DNA of 64,000 bases from Mycobacterium sp. GTDB lineage: Bacteria > Actinomycetota > Actinomycetes > Mycobacteriales > Mycobacteriaceae. Location of the stretch: the NCBI GenBank assembly GCA_020438845.1, contig JAGQTV010000072.1:1-64000 (forward strand). The letters are read 5' to 3'. The translations under genes were made by a program, and so were the position numbers. Shown here piece after piece: positions 9,191 through 18,443 of this stretch. Position 1 is the first letter of the stretch, and each line of letters opens with the position of its first letter. The notes beneath the pieces were generated by a model. That model saw only the letters and a list, made by a program, of their open reading frames with translations, had not been told where the DNA came from and made no database searches.

Positions 9191-10450
9191 TCATGGCACT
9201 TCGCCCACCGCGTCGACGCCGAGCACCGCGGCGTCCTGGTCATCGGCCGACTCGTCATGCGTCTCCGGCGCGAACACCCAGCCGATCGCGGCGACCAGCA
9301 GGATCATTCCGCTGATGCCGAACGCCCACCCGAAACCCAATCGCTGCGCGATGATCCCTACCCCGAATGACCCGATGATCGAACCCACGTCCGACATCAT
9401 TTGGAACGTCGCGATCGCCGTGCCACCACGCGCCTTGCCGATGATGTCGGCCACCGCCGCTTGCTGGGGTGAGTTGAACAGACCGGAGGCCGCCCCGGCG
9501 ATGACGGCCTCAAACAGGAAGAGCGGCAGCGATGTCGCCAAACCCAGCATTGCTGTCGTCAGACCGGACAACACCAGTCCGGTGATGAGCAGCGGGCGTC
9601 GGCCAATCTGGTCCGACCACCGCCCGCTCGGAATCACCACAGCGACGTTTCCGATGGCGAAGGCGGTCAGCGCCAGCCCAGCCTTGCCAGGATGGCGGTC
9701 GAGCACCTCGGCGACGAACAGGGGCACAAGGGCGAAACGCAGTCCGAACAGCGACCATCCGTTGGCCAGATTGGACAGCAGCGCAGCCCGATAGGCGCGG
9801 TGCCGCAACGCGACTGCCACGGTGACCGTCAGTTCATCCTTGCTGGCCGGTGCGGCCAGGGGCGACTGACGCAGACTCACCAACACAACGGCCCCGGCGA
9901 CCATCAGCAACCCGCCGTAAATCAGGAACGGGGCCTGCAACCCGAGGCCCGCGGTGAGCGCGCCCACAACCGGTCCGGCGACGGATCCCACCAGGAAGGC
10001 GCCCGAGAACATGCCCGCCACTCGCCCGCGAGCGTCGTGGGGGCTCATCCGGATCATCAGGCCCAATGCCGAGACGAAGAACATCGTCGACCCGATACCG
10101 CCGACCGCCCGGAACACCAGCAGTTCCCAGTAAGACCGCGCGAATGCGCATGCCGTGGTGGACAGCGCCACGATCACCACACCGCTGACGTACACGCGGC
10201 GCTCCCCCAACCGCTGCACCAACAGGCCGGTCGGGGGCGCAGCCGCCAGTCGCATGACGGCGAACGCGGTGATCACGAAGGTGGCCGCGCTGATGCTGAC
10301 GCCGAAATGTCGGGCCAATTGGGGCAGCACAGGAGCCACCACGCCGTACCCCAGCGCGATCACGGCGTTGCCCACGATGAGCGACCACACCTCGCGGGGC
10401 AGGCGGACCTCGACGGCCGACCCACTCGCTCCCGATGTGCCCGAACTCAC
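9191..10450 (-). CDS. MFS transporter (DHA1-like)
   Basis: 419 aa with about 12 hydrophobic helices in two halves. Motif A-like GRWSDQIGRRPLLITG follows helix 8 and a related LLVQRLGERRVYVSG loop follows helix 2; GMFSGAFLVGSVAGPVVGAL resembles antiporter motif C, suggesting drug or metabolite/H+ antiport. GTG start at 10450, 13 bp after the phosphoglucomutase stop on the same strand, so probably co-transcribed. Substrate unknown. Confidence 0.85.
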   Translation of the reverse strand: MSSGTSGASGSAVEVRLPREVWSLIVGNAVIALGYGVVAPVLPQLARHFGVSISAATFVITAFAVMRLAAAPPTGLLVQRLGERRVYVSGVVIVALSTTACAFARSYWELLVFRAVGGIGSTMFFVSALGLMIRMSPHDARGRVAGMFSGAFLVGSVAGPVVGALTAGLGLQAPFLIYGGLLMVAGAVVLVSLRQSPLAAPASKDELTVTVAVALRHRAYRAALLSNLANGWSLFGLRFALVPLFVAEVLDRHPGKAGLALTAFAIGNVAVVIPSGRWSDQIGRRPLLITGLVLSGLTTAMLGLATSLPLFLFEAVIAGAASGLFNSPQQAAVADIIGKARGGTAIATFQMMSDVGSIIGSFGVGIIAQRLGFGWAFGISGMILLVAAIGWVFAPETHDESADDQDAAVLGVDAVGEVP

Positions 10451-10463
10451 GGAATGTCCGAAC

Positions 10464-12098
10464 TCACGATATGACTGTATTCACCACTTCCCGAGCGGCT
10501 TGCTGCACCTGCGCCAGATGCTCAGGGCCTTTGAACGACTCGGCGTAAATCTTGTAGACATCCTCGGTTCCCGACGGTCGGGCCGCGAACCAGCCGTCGG
10601 CGGTGGTTACCTTCAGCCCGCCGATCGGGGCACCGTTACCCGGCGCGGCCGTCAGCTTCGCGACTATCGGCTCGCCGGCCAGTTCGGTGGCCGTGACCTG
10701 CTCGGGAGACAGCTTTGCCAATCGCGCTTTCTGCTCCCTGTCGGCCGGCGCATCCACCCTCGCGTATACCGGGGCACCGTATTTTTCGGCCAGTGCCTGG
10801 TAGCGCTGCGACGGCGTCTGTCCGGTGACGGCGAGGATCTCCGAGGCCAGTAGGCACAGCAGGATGCCGTCCTTGTCGGTGGTCCACACCGACCCGTCGC
10901 GACGCAGAAAAGACGCGCCCGCCGACTCTTCGCCACCAAATCCGATTGTGCCGCTGATTAGTCCGTCGACGAACCATTTGAAGCCGACCGGCACCTCCAC
11001 CAGGGTGCGCCCCAGACCCGCCACCACTCGGTCGATGATCGAGGAGCTGACGACCGTCTTGCCGACGGCGACGCCGGCCGGCCAGTCCGGCCGGTGGGTG
11101 TAGAGGTAGTCGATGGCCACCGCCAGATAGTGATTGGGGTTCATCAAACCGCCGTCGGGGGTGACGATTCCGTGCCGGTCGGCGTCGGCATCGTTTCCGG
11201 TGGCGATCTGGTAGTTATCCCGGTTGGCGATCAGCGAGGCCATCGCATTGGGTGAGCTGCAGTCCATCCGGATCTTGCCGTCAGTGTCCAAGGTCATGAA
11301 CCGCCAGGTGGCATCGACCAGAGGGGTGACGACGGACAATTCGAGGTTGTGCCGTTCGGCGATCGCACCCCAGTAGTCCACGCTGGCACCGCCCAGTGGG
11401 TCGGCACCGATGCGCACGCCCTCGGCACGGATGGCATGGATGTCGACGACGTTCGGCAGGTCCGTGACATAGGCGTCCAGGAAGTCGTGACGCTGGGCGT
11501 GGGCGAGGGCGCGGGCCAGCGGGACCCGCTTCACCGCTTTGCAGCCGCCGCGCAGAATCTCATTGGCCCGCTTGGCGATTGCCCCGGTTGCATCGGTGTC
11601 GGCCGGACCGCCGTTGGGTGGGTTGTACTTGAACCCGCCGTCGCGGGGCGGGTTGTGCGACGGGGTGACGACAATTCCGTCAGCCAACCCCGAACTGCGG
11701 CCGCGGTTGTGGGTCAGGATGGCGTGGCTCACCGCCGGCGTCGGGGTGTAGCGGTCAGCGGAATCCATCAGCACGGCAACATCGTTGGCCGCCAGCACTT
11801 CCAGCGCCGACGCCCAGGCCGGTTCGGACAGCCCGTGGGTGTCGCGCCCGATGAACAGCGGTCCGTCGAAGCCCTGGCTGGACCGGTACTCGGCGATCGC
11901 CTGCGTCGTAGCCAGGATGTGCGCCTCGTTGAACGCTCCGTCAAGACTCGACCCACGATGGCCCGAGGTTCCGAACGCCACCTGTTGAGCGACGTCGTCG
12001 GGATCTGGCGTCACCGTGTAGTACGCGGTGATCAAGTGGGGCAGGTCGATCAGATCTTCGGGTAGCGCCGGCTTACCGGCGCGGGGATTGGCCGCCAT
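10464..12098 (-). CDS. pgmA: Alpha-D-glucose phosphate-specific phosphoglucomutase
   Basis: Interconverts glucose-1-phosphate and glucose-6-phosphate, feeding glycogen, trehalose and cell-wall polysaccharide synthesis. 544 aa. The catalytic phosphoserine loop is [13 protein letters not shown], metal loop DADADRHGI, sugar-specificity loop [10 protein letters not shown] and the C-terminal phosphate-binding [14 protein letters not shown]. Start ATG 12098 gives [16 protein letters not shown], the usual N-terminus; an upstream in-frame ATG would add 67 unrelated residues and overlap crcB. Divergent from crcB by only 37 bp. Confidence 0.93.
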   Translation of the reverse strand: MAANPRAGKPALPEDLIDLPHLITAYYTVTPDPDDVAQQVAFGTSGHRGSSLDGAFNEAHILATTQAIAEYRSSQGFDGPLFIGRDTHGLSEPAWASALEVLAANDVAVLMDSADRYTPTPAVSHAILTHNRGRSSGLADGIVVTPSHNPPRDGGFKYNPPNGGPADTDATGAIAKRANEILRGGCKAVKRVPLARALAHAQRHDFLDAYVTDLPNVVDIHAIRAEGVRIGADPLGGASVDYWGAIAERHNLELSVVTPLVDATWRFMTLDTDGKIRMDCSSPNAMASLIANRDNYQIATGNDADADRHGIVTPDGGLMNPNHYLAVAIDYLYTHRPDWPAGVAVGKTVVSSSIIDRVVAGLGRTLVEVPVGFKWFVDGLISGTIGFGGEESAGASFLRRDGSVWTTDKDGILLCLLASEILAVTGQTPSQRYQALAEKYGAPVYARVDAPADREQKARLAKLSPEQVTATELAGEPIVAKLTAAPGNGAPIGGLKVTTADGWFAARPSGTEDVYKIYAESFKGPEHLAQVQQAAREVVNTVIS

Positions 12099-12135
12099 GC
12101 CCGCAATTGTGCCGCCGGAAGGCCATACTGAACCG

Positions 12136-12561
12136 GTGATTGGTCGCGCCGGAAAGGATTCCGCCATTCGGTACGACAAACGCGAACTGGCGGCGGTCTT
12201 CGTGGGCGGTGCCTTGGGCACCGTGACGCGCGCAGCACTGGGGACTCTGATGGTGCCGGATCCGGGCCGGTGGCCGTGGCCGACCTTCGTCGTCAACATC
12301 GTCGGGGCGTTCGCACTCGGCTACTTCACCACCCGACTGCTGGAGCGGCTCCCGATATCGGCCTACCGCAGGCCACTGCTGGGCACCGGATTGTGCGGAG
12401 GGTTGACGACCTTCTCCACCATGCAGGTGGAGACCCTGAAGATGATCGAATTGCACCATTACGGTCTGGCGCTTGGCTACACACTGGCCAGCATCACCGC
12501 CGGCCTGCTGGCGGTGTACGCGGCCACCGTCCTGGTACGCAGAGTGCGGGTGCGGGCGTGA
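12136..12561 (+). CDS. crcB: Fluoride channel subunit CrcB/Fluc 1
   Basis: 141 aa, four membrane helices. Fluc hallmarks: [13 protein letters not shown] at the start, the central [14 protein letters not shown] with the conserved Asn, and [15 protein letters not shown] with the Phe-box TTFST. Exports fluoride passively as a dual-topology dimer or heterodimer. GTG start at 12136 preferred (GGAAGG about 10 bp upstream); earlier ATGs run into pgmA. Overlaps crcB2 by GTGA. No fluoride riboswitch was recognised in the short upstream space. Confidence 0.87.
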   Translation: MIGRAGKDSAIRYDKRELAAVFVGGALGTVTRAALGTLMVPDPGRWPWPTFVVNIVGAFALGYFTTRLLERLPISAYRRPLLGTGLCGGLTTFSTMQVETLKMIELHHYGLALGYTLASITAGLLAVYAATVLVRRVRVRA

Positions 12562-12923
12562 ATGCCGTGCTGTGGGCCGGCGTACTGGTCATCGGGGGCC
12601 TGGGCTCAGTGACCCGGTTCATGGTCGACCGGGCGATCGCCCGGCGAGCGGCACGGTCATTCCCGTTCGGCACGTTCGTCGTCAACATCTCCGGAGCGAT
12701 GCTCCTCGGTTTCGTGACCGGCCTGGCCCTCAGCCACCAGGTGGCGCTATTGGCCGGAACGGCCTTCCTCGGCGCCTACACCACCTTCTCGACCTGGATG
12801 CTGGAGACCCAACGACTGGCCGAGGAACGCCAGATCTGGCCCGCACTGGTCAACGTGGTAGCCAGCATGATCCTGGGCGTTACCGCGGCCGTCGTTGGTC
12901 AATCGATTGCCGGTGCGCTGTGA
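12558..12923 (+). CDS. crcB: Fluoride channel subunit CrcB/Fluc 2
   Basis: 121 aa with the same helices and motifs as its neighbour: [29 protein letters not shown] and [14 protein letters not shown]. Tandem crcB genes commonly form obligate heterodimers inserted in opposite orientation. GTG start overlaps the stop of crcB1 by 4 bp and its own stop overlaps the DUF190 start in the same way, so the three genes are translationally coupled. Confidence 0.9.
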   Translation: MNAVLWAGVLVIGGLGSVTRFMVDRAIARRAARSFPFGTFVVNISGAMLLGFVTGLALSHQVALLAGTAFLGAYTTFSTWMLETQRLAEERQIWPALVNVVASMILGVTAAVVGQSIAGAL

Positions 12924-13966
12924 CCGACTGCTTGCGGCTGACGGCTTACCTGGGCGAACGCCAGCGGGTTAATTCGCACTTCGCCGCGGACGAGATCCTG
13001 GACCTGTTCTCCCGCCGCCGGGTAGCCAATAGCGTGCTGCTTCGCGGAATCGCCGGATTCGGCGCTCATCACATCCTGCGGACCGACGAGTCGCTCACGC
13101 TGTCGGAGGATCCCCCCGTCGTGATCGCCGCTGTCGACGTCGCGGATGTGATCGCCCCGCTGGCAGACGATGTCGCAGCCACTATTCCTCAGGGTCTGGT
13201 CACTGTGGAGTCGGCGCGACTGCTCGACGCCCCGGCCGTTGATTCGGCACTGCCAGCTGACGCCATGGTCTCGATGAGCATCGCGCTGGGACGAAACCGG
13301 CATGTCAACGGCGTTCCGGTCTTCGTTGCAGTCTGCGATCTGCTATACCGCAATCACTTCGCCGGCGCCACGGCCCTGCTCGGGGTGGACGGCACATCGC
13401 ACGGCGAGCGACGACGCGCCCGGTTCTTCGGCCGTAACCTCGACGTTCCGTTGGCCATCGTCGCGGTCGGCACCGTTGCCCAGATGAACTCGGTGTTCCC
13501 GGCACTGCAGACGATTCTGGACAGGCCGCTGCTATCTGTCGAGAGAGTCCAGTTGTGCAAACGCAACGGAGTGCTGCTCGCCGAGCCGGGGGCCCCGAGC
13601 CCCGCGACCTGGCCGACCGACGGTCCCGGCTGGCAGAAGCTCATCGTGCACACTTCCGAAGCCACCCGCCACGATGGCGTGCCCATCCACCGGGCACTGG
13701 TTCGGCGGCTGCGGGAATCGCGCGCCGCCAACGGGGCGACCGCGCTCCGCGGAATCCGCGGTTTTCACGGCGATCATCCCCCGCGCGGCGACGCACTGAT
13801 CCAGTTCGGCCGGCAGGTTCCGGTGATGACGGTGGTGGTAGACACCCCGGCCAACATCATGCGCAGCTTCGAAATCGTCGACGAACTCACCGCCGACCAT
13901 GGACTCGTGACCTGCCAGACCGTCGGCGGGGCTGCGATACCTCGGCCCGGGCCGATAGGTGGCTGA
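12920..13966 (+). CDS. DUF190 domain protein (Rv3071-like), duplicated domain
   Basis: 348 aa, two DUF190 units (about 1-105 and 215-325) around a central stretch. The first begins LTAYLGERQRVN and contains the hallmark LLRGIAGFGAHH; the second has a degenerate copy, TALRGIRGFHGDH. DUF190 is a small PII-like ligand-binding fold that often sits beside crcB. Coupled to crcB2 by GTGA overlap; M. tuberculosis has the same pgmA-crcB-crcB-Rv3071 order. Probable role: sensing or regulation linked to fluoride export (inference). Confidence 0.82.
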   Translation: MTDCLRLTAYLGERQRVNSHFAADEILDLFSRRRVANSVLLRGIAGFGAHHILRTDESLTLSEDPPVVIAAVDVADVIAPLADDVAATIPQGLVTVESARLLDAPAVDSALPADAMVSMSIALGRNRHVNGVPVFVAVCDLLYRNHFAGATALLGVDGTSHGERRRARFFGRNLDVPLAIVAVGTVAQMNSVFPALQTILDRPLLSVERVQLCKRNGVLLAEPGAPSPATWPTDGPGWQKLIVHTSEATRHDGVPIHRALVRRLRESRAANGATALRGIRGFHGDHPPRGDALIQFGRQVPVMTVVVDTPANIMRSFEIVDELTADHGLVTCQTVGGAAIPRPGPIGG

Positions 13967-14003
13967 ACTCGACGTGGTCGTACACCCGCGCCAGTCCTAT
14001 AGA

Positions 14004-14345
14004 TCAGCTGTCGGCCAGCACCGTCAGCAGAACCACGGCGTCGTCGTCGGCGTGCAGGCTGTGTCGTTCATGCGGGATCACCAGGTAATCCCCCGTTGTG
14101 CCGAGCCACTCTTGGTCGGCGGTGAGCAGCCGCACGCGCCCCTGTAGTACCTGCAGGGTGGCCTGGCCGGGACTTTGGTGCTCGGCGAGTGCATGGCCGG
14201 CGGCCAACGCAATCAGCGTCTGGCGCAGCATGTGGTCATGCCCACCGTGAATGGTGTGCGCCGATCGTCCGGCGTGCGACGTTCGGGCAATCTCCAGTTG
14301 GTCATCGGCCAGCCGGATCAGCGATACCGAGTCCATGGGGTCCAT
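14004..14345 (-). CDS. Small cupin protein
   Basis: 113 aa single cupin barrel: TLIALAAGHALAEHQSPGQATLQVLQG (metal-site His near 47) and GDYLVIPHERHSLHADDDAV (second motif His). No enzymatic domain, so it may bind a small ligand or metal. ATG 14345 is chosen because AAGGGAG lies 8 bp upstream; longer starts run through the neighbour. Placed 13 bp after a membrane gene on the same strand, likely one operon. Confidence 0.72.
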   Translation of the reverse strand: MDPMDSVSLIRLADDQLEIARTSHAGRSAHTIHGGHDHMLRQTLIALAAGHALAEHQSPGQATLQVLQGRVRLLTADQEWLGTTGDYLVIPHERHSLHADDDAVVLLTVLADS

Positions 14346-14358
14346 GGGTTTTCTCCCT

Positions 14359-14790
14359 TCAACGCAGCAGCAGGAAGCCGCCAACGAGTAGTGCTACCAC
14401 TTTGACCGCCTCAAACCCGACGTACGCGACATGGGCATGGGACCGACCCGACTCGGCCACCCTGGCATCGGCGAGGACAGCGTCAGAGCGGCGCATCAAC
14501 GCCGGGCGCACCGCCAGCACTTGTATGCCTAACGCGACAACGGCCAGCCCGACCGCGCTCATCGCACCGACCGACGGGCGACCCAGGACCATCGCGGCAA
14601 GCGCGAACGCCGCGAGCGCCACTTCGCAGATGTTGAGCGCCCGGAACACCAGTCGACCGATGCCGAGGCCCAGTTGAATAGTGATGCCTGGTGCGCGGAA
14701 CTTCAGCGGCGCCTCGAGAAACGAGATGGCCAGCACCATTCCCAACCACACGAACACCGCCGCGACGGCCACCGCCAGGTACCCGTTCAC
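14359..14790 (-). CDS. Four-helix membrane protein, unknown
   Basis: 143 aa with four hydrophobic segments and a short cytoplasmic loop rich in Arg. The first helix ends AISFLEAPLKFRAPG, resembling small actinobacterial proteins of unknown function. GTG start at 14790 with AGAGGAG at good distance. First gene of a probable two-gene unit with the cupin. No catalytic motif seen. Confidence 0.65.
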   Translation of the reverse strand: MNGYLAVAVAAVFVWLGMVLAISFLEAPLKFRAPGITIQLGLGIGRLVFRALNICEVALAAFALAAMVLGRPSVGAMSAVGLAVVALGIQVLAVRPALMRRSDAVLADARVAESGRSHAHVAYVGFEAVKVVALLVGGFLLLR

Positions 14791-14897
14791 GTTGCTTCTC
14801 CTCTGGGTCGCCTCAGGTAGCTACTGCGATCATCCCACTCATCGCACGAGGCCGTCACCAAGCGACCGGCACGGCAGTCCGTGCTAGACACGAACCC

Positions 14898-15428
14898 ATG
14901 GTGATCCATCTCGTCCCCCGAGGGTTGGCACTCCTGGCATCGCTTCCCCTTCTCGCCGCGTGCAGTGCCAAACCAGGTCCGGCGTCGGCCTCGTCCGCCC
15001 CATCGACCCTGAACTCACCGGCTGTGCCAGAGGTCTCGACCGCTGCGCCCTCCGCCCCGTCGGAAGCGGCAGCGCAGACCGCCCGGTGGACCGAACTCAA
15101 GCCCGGCGAATGTCTGGCGGCTCCGCCGCCGACCGATCCTGCGGTGGTCACCGTCGACGTCGTCGATTGCGCCAAGCCGCATTCGGCAGAAGTCTTCCTG
15201 CGGGTGAACATCCCGGTCGACACCGCGCTTACCGACACGGCCGACGCGCAATGCCAGACCGGTTTGACGCAGTACACCGGCAACTCGTCAACTCCGGGGC
15301 AGTACACCATCACTTACTTGATCGACTCCGACCAGGACCGGACTTCCAACAACCCCCTGCCCAGCACCCTCATCTGCCTCCTGCAGAGTTCGCAGGGGCA
15401 GCCGCTGACCGGGACGGCGCACACTTGA
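14898..15428 (+). CDS. Lipoprotein with septum-formation-like domain
   Basis: 176 aa. Signal peptide with lipobox LLAAC (Cys near residue 21), a Ser/Ala/Pro-rich linker to about 60, then a domain with W-x-E-L-K-P-G-E-C-L, VTVDVVDCAKPHSAEVF and later paired Cys residues, the pattern of the actinobacterial septum-formation family (PF13845). Four Cys probably form disulfides outside the membrane. ATG 14898; a GTG directly after is possible. Function not established. Confidence 0.7.
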   Translation: MVIHLVPRGLALLASLPLLAACSAKPGPASASSAPSTLNSPAVPEVSTAAPSAPSEAAAQTARWTELKPGECLAAPPPTDPAVVTVDVVDCAKPHSAEVFLRVNIPVDTALTDTADAQCQTGLTQYTGNSSTPGQYTITYLIDSDQDRTSNNPLPSTLICLLQSSQGQPLTGTAHT

Positions 15429-15748
15429 CGGGTTGCTGAACGACTCCCGCGAGGTTTGCCGGTTCCAGGCGCTTCCGGAGAACTGCACGCGCCACTGCAA
15501 AGTGGGCGCGCAGAACTTTCGCGCCGGGCCACCCGTACGGGTTCCACTGGCGAAGGCTGCAATCCCTCTTTTCATCATTTTCCCAGCTAACATGACCCGG
15601 CTATGCGACGGCAGGTCGGCGCCCCGATCCAGCGATACTGTCGCTTCGCTGGCAAAAAATGTTTGCCATCGAATCAGTGGCCCACTAGCATCACTCAGGA
15701 ATCTCTAATTCAAAATTCAGCTAGCACATCTACGGGGAGGGATCAGCC
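15429..15748. other. Intergenic region, 320 bp
   Basis: A GC-rich imperfect hairpin at about 15488-15510 may end the lipoprotein transcript. The right half turns AT-rich and holds a sigma-70-like promoter for the next gene. No convincing gene seen. Confidence 0.5.
15663..15691 (+). promoter_or_regulatory. Predicted housekeeping promoter
   Basis: TTGCCA (15663-15668), 17-bp spacer, TAGCAT (15686-15691). Start point would fall near 15698, leaving about 50 nt of leader before a GGGGAGGG ribosome site and the ATG at 15749. Confidence 0.42.
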
Positions 15749-16897
15749 ATGGCGACGTCGACACGGCCGTTTTTGATGACAGGAGCTGCGCTGCTCAGCG
15801 CAGCAGCAATTGCTACGGCAGCACCCTCTGGGTTGCCAGGTCAAGTCGCCGGGTTGCCCTCACCCTTGAAGCTCTCGACCGCCCAGTACAACCTGACGGC
15901 GCTCAGTGACATCACCTTCAGCGGCGTCACCGAAGCCCTGACCGTTGGCTGGGGCGGTTTCATCGGCCCGACCGACCCGTTCTACCCGGACGAGTTCAAC
16001 AACGACGCCCTGCTGACCGGGCCAGCCGGAGTGGCCTACTACGTGTTGGACAACGCACTAAACGGCATCGACACGTTCAACGTCGAGAACTACTTCTTCG
16101 AGGTGGGCAGCAAGAGCGGAGATCTCATCCAGGGCGGCTTGGCCGCGGCCGCCTACGTCGCCGCCGGTTCTGCCTTCGGCATCGACTCCGCCCCCGCCCA
16201 ACTGGTCAAAGCGCTCGTCAGCGGCGGCAGCACCGACGGCCTGGACGTCGGCGCGGCGATCATGTCGCTGACTTCGGGTATCCCGGTCGTCGGCGACCTC
16301 ACCAGCATCTACTTCACGGGTCAGGCCTCTGGGGACGCCACGGAGTACGGCACCGGTTTCGCGGGCGTCCTCGCATATGCCAGCAAGCTGCTGCCCGGTC
16401 TCGGTGACCTCTCGAATCTCAACCTCAAGGGTCTGATCGCCGGCATCAACGGAGTCATCGGCGGCATCGGCGGAGTCATCGGCGGCCGGGGCTGGTCCCA
16501 CTCGCACTCGGGCGGCGACCACGACTCCGAGGGAGCCGACGACACCGAGTCCGAGTCCGAGTCCGAGTCCGAGTCCGAGTCCGAGCATCACGGCCACGGC
16601 AAGTCGGCCCCTGCGGTAGCCGCCCGCGCCGTTGCCTCGGTCAGTGCGGCCAAGCCGGCCACCGCCGTCGCCAAGAGCGCCGCTGCGGTGACCACAAACG
16701 CACAGGACGCAACTGAGGCCACCGAGTCGGAGCGCACTGGAACCTCGGCGGCTGTTGGCTCCGATTCCGCTGCAGACACCGGCCAGTCCGCTGCCCCCAA
16801 GCGGTCCGCTCAGCGGGTGGGGGCCTCCAAGGCAGGTGCCAAGAGGGCCGCGGGCCACCTCGGCAAGCGAGGCAAGGCCAGCCGCGCAGCCAACTAA
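15749..16897 (+). CDS. Exported mycobacterial protein with Ser-Glu repeat
   Basis: 382 aa. Signal-peptide-like N-terminus (STRPFLMTGAALLSAAAIAT) followed by a globular part with aromatic-rich LTVGWGGFIGPTDPFYPDEF, a type seen in many mycobacterial surface proteins of unknown role. A GIGGVIGG hinge at about 235-248 leads to a His/Asp patch, a run of Ser-Glu pairs from five GAGTCC units (16547-16576) and a basic Ala/Lys-rich tail ending GKRGKASRAAN. The split acidic/basic tail suggests contact with the wall or DNA (inference). Followed by a strong terminator. Confidence 0.75.
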   Translation: MATSTRPFLMTGAALLSAAAIATAAPSGLPGQVAGLPSPLKLSTAQYNLTALSDITFSGVTEALTVGWGGFIGPTDPFYPDEFNNDALLTGPAGVAYYVLDNALNGIDTFNVENYFFEVGSKSGDLIQGGLAAAAYVAAGSAFGIDSAPAQLVKALVSGGSTDGLDVGAAIMSLTSGIPVVGDLTSIYFTGQASGDATEYGTGFAGVLAYASKLLPGLGDLSNLNLKGLIAGINGVIGGIGGVIGGRGWSHSHSGGDHDSEGADDTESESESESESESEHHGHGKSAPAVAARAVASVSAAKPATAVAKSAAAVTTNAQDATEATESERTGTSAAVGSDSAADTGQSAAPKRSAQRVGASKAGAKRAAGHLGKRGKASRAAN

Positions 16898-16912
16898 TCC
16901 GCCACTTCCACG

Positions 16913-16943
16913 ACGTCGGCCCCTTCCGAGAGGGGGCCGACGT
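16913..16943 (+). terminator. Intrinsic terminator
   Basis: Perfect 11-bp stem ACGTCGGCCCC (16913-16923) with GGGGCCGACGT (16933-16943), 9-nt loop, followed by a modest T-rich stretch. Sits 16 bp after the preceding stop. Confidence 0.72.
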
Positions 16944-17074
16944 TGTGCTTTTCAGTCGGTGCGTCGGCGGCGGAGGACGGCGACGAGAACGAAGAGCAGG
17001 CTTGTGTTGGGGCCGGTGAACACGTTGTCGTTGAGGTGGTTGATCGAGCTGCCGGCAGGGTTATCATCGGCCCC

Positions 17075-17350
17075 ATGACGAAGCACGCCTCATTCTTGCT
17101 GGCAGCGCTGGCCGCGACCGCTCTCCCCCTGGCCGTTCTTCCGACAGCTCACGCCGACATCTGCGGGCCCGATGTGAACGCCAACGGGTGCCTTCCCCCG
17201 GGGGCAGTCCAGGAGGGCGCGGGCATCCTGGGCAGCATTGCCGTCGCCGATGCCGCAGACGACTGGCGTCAGCGGATGGAAGGCCGCCCCCCGTGCCGCA
17301 CGCCGGAAGGGGTGCCCTACTACACCCCCGGCGACTCACCCTGCCTGTAG
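17075..17350 (+). CDS. Small secreted Cys-containing protein (GVPYYTPG family, copy 1)
   Basis: 91 aa. Cleavable signal peptide (MTKHASFLLAALAATALPLAVLP) ending THA, mature start DICGPDV. Four Cys and the ending GVPYYTPGDSPC are shared with the protein at 61234-61566, so the two are paralogs. ATG 17075 gives a clean signal peptide. Function unknown; probably a disulfide-stabilised surface or secreted protein. Confidence 0.7.
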   Translation: MTKHASFLLAALAATALPLAVLPTAHADICGPDVNANGCLPPGAVQEGAGILGSIAVADAADDWRQRMEGRPPCRTPEGVPYYTPGDSPCL

Positions 17351-17400
17351 CCGGAAGTTGGGTTTCTGATCTCGCCACCGGTCACAGCCGGCGGCGGATA

Positions 17401-17646
17401 ATGTCAACTTTGCGAGCCAAGGTGATGATCGGCGCCGTGGGGTTGAGCGGAGCACTGGCGCTAGATTTGGGAGCGGCCATCGCGAACGCAGATCCGTATT
17501 TACCGCACGTGCCCGGCTTGCCCGGAGTCCCCGGAATCGACATCGGTTTGCCGCCCCCAGGGCATATCAACCAGTGGCTGCCACCCCCGGGGCAGGTCAA
17601 AAAGTGGATTCCCGGCCCCGAGGACTTCGTGCCGGATTGGCACTGA
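17401..17646 (+). CDS. Small exported Pro/Gly-rich protein
   Basis: 81 aa. Signal peptide through about residue 30 (VMIGAVGLSGALALDLGAAI, then ANA), mature part full of Pro-Gly turns: VPGLPGVPGIDIGLPPPG and a repeated LPPPG(H/Q)-(I/V)-(N/K)-(Q/K)-W motif ending in PDWH. No Cys. Starts 50 bp after the preceding secreted gene. ATG 17401 has a weak ribosome site (GGCGG). Unknown function. Confidence 0.6.
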   Translation: MSTLRAKVMIGAVGLSGALALDLGAAIANADPYLPHVPGLPGVPGIDIGLPPPGHINQWLPPPGQVKKWIPGPEDFVPDWH

Positions 17647-17763
17647 GGGTGCCGTCCGCAGACTCGGTCAAACGGGTTGAGCCGAAGTTTGGAGCGGATC
17701 TGGCACCCGAATGTTATGAATCGGTGCTTGTGCCAGTGCACGGCTGCTCGGAATATCGAGGCA

Positions 17764-18420
17764 ATGACTTCGAAGGTGGGCGCGGAAACCGATAGCGGGC
17801 TAGCGGCTCGCGCTGCGGCGATCGCTTCGATCGGTGCGGCGATGATCCACTTCGCCGTCGTGCCCGTCCACTTGCTCGACTGGGTGCTGTCCGGGCTCTT
17901 CTTCGCCTCCGCAGCAGCGTTTCAGCTGATTTGGGCATTGCTCGCCTGGAACCGGCCCCCTGCCGTGCTGCTCGCCGCCGGAATCATGGGCAATGCCGGT
18001 CTGGCGACCCTATGGGTCATTTCGCGCACTGAAGGCGTTCCGTTCGGACCACACGCCGGGGAACCCGAAGTGGTGCACGCCGCCGGAATATGCGTTCTGT
18101 TGCTGGAGTGCTATGTCGTCATGGGTGCCGCGTGGGCATGGATGCGGGGCTGGCGCGCGGAGCCCGTATCTGGGCTCCGCAGCACTTTGGTGCTGTTGAC
18201 CGCCAACTCTGTGGTCGCTGTCGTCGTGGCGTTGGGGCTGGCGTCCAGCCTGCAGAACCACGACCACCATCATCCGCCTGCACAGGCGCGGGAACCTGAG
18301 ACTCCCGCTTCCGACACCGACCTACAACCGAAGTCGGCCGTTAGCACGAAGACGAGCGGCCACGGAGCGGAAGGCTTTAGCTGGCACGAGGGCCAAGAAC
18401 CCCACCACCACGGTGACTGA
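17764..18420 (+). CDS. Membrane protein with His-rich C-terminus
   Basis: 218 aa, about five membrane helices and a hydrophilic tail with histidine clusters: HDHHHPPAQ near 175 and PHHHGD at the very end. Histidine-ended tails often bind metal ions, so a role in metal handling is possible but not shown. ATG 17764 is favoured because it begins just before the first helix; the longer ATG at 17677 adds a Cys-rich unrelated stretch. No family recognised. Confidence 0.66.
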   Translation: MTSKVGAETDSGLAARAAAIASIGAAMIHFAVVPVHLLDWVLSGLFFASAAAFQLIWALLAWNRPPAVLLAAGIMGNAGLATLWVISRTEGVPFGPHAGEPEVVHAAGICVLLLECYVVMGAAWAWMRGWRAEPVSGLRSTLVLLTANSVVAVVVALGLASSLQNHDHHHPPAQAREPETPASDTDLQPKSAVSTKTSGHGAEGFSWHEGQEPHHHGD

Positions 18421-18443
18421 TCCCACCACTAAGGCGAAGCGCC

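Noticed and set aside
12099-12135. Fluoride riboswitch upstream of crcB
   Set aside because: Only 37 bp separate it from pgmA and the expected pseudoknot sequence was not found.
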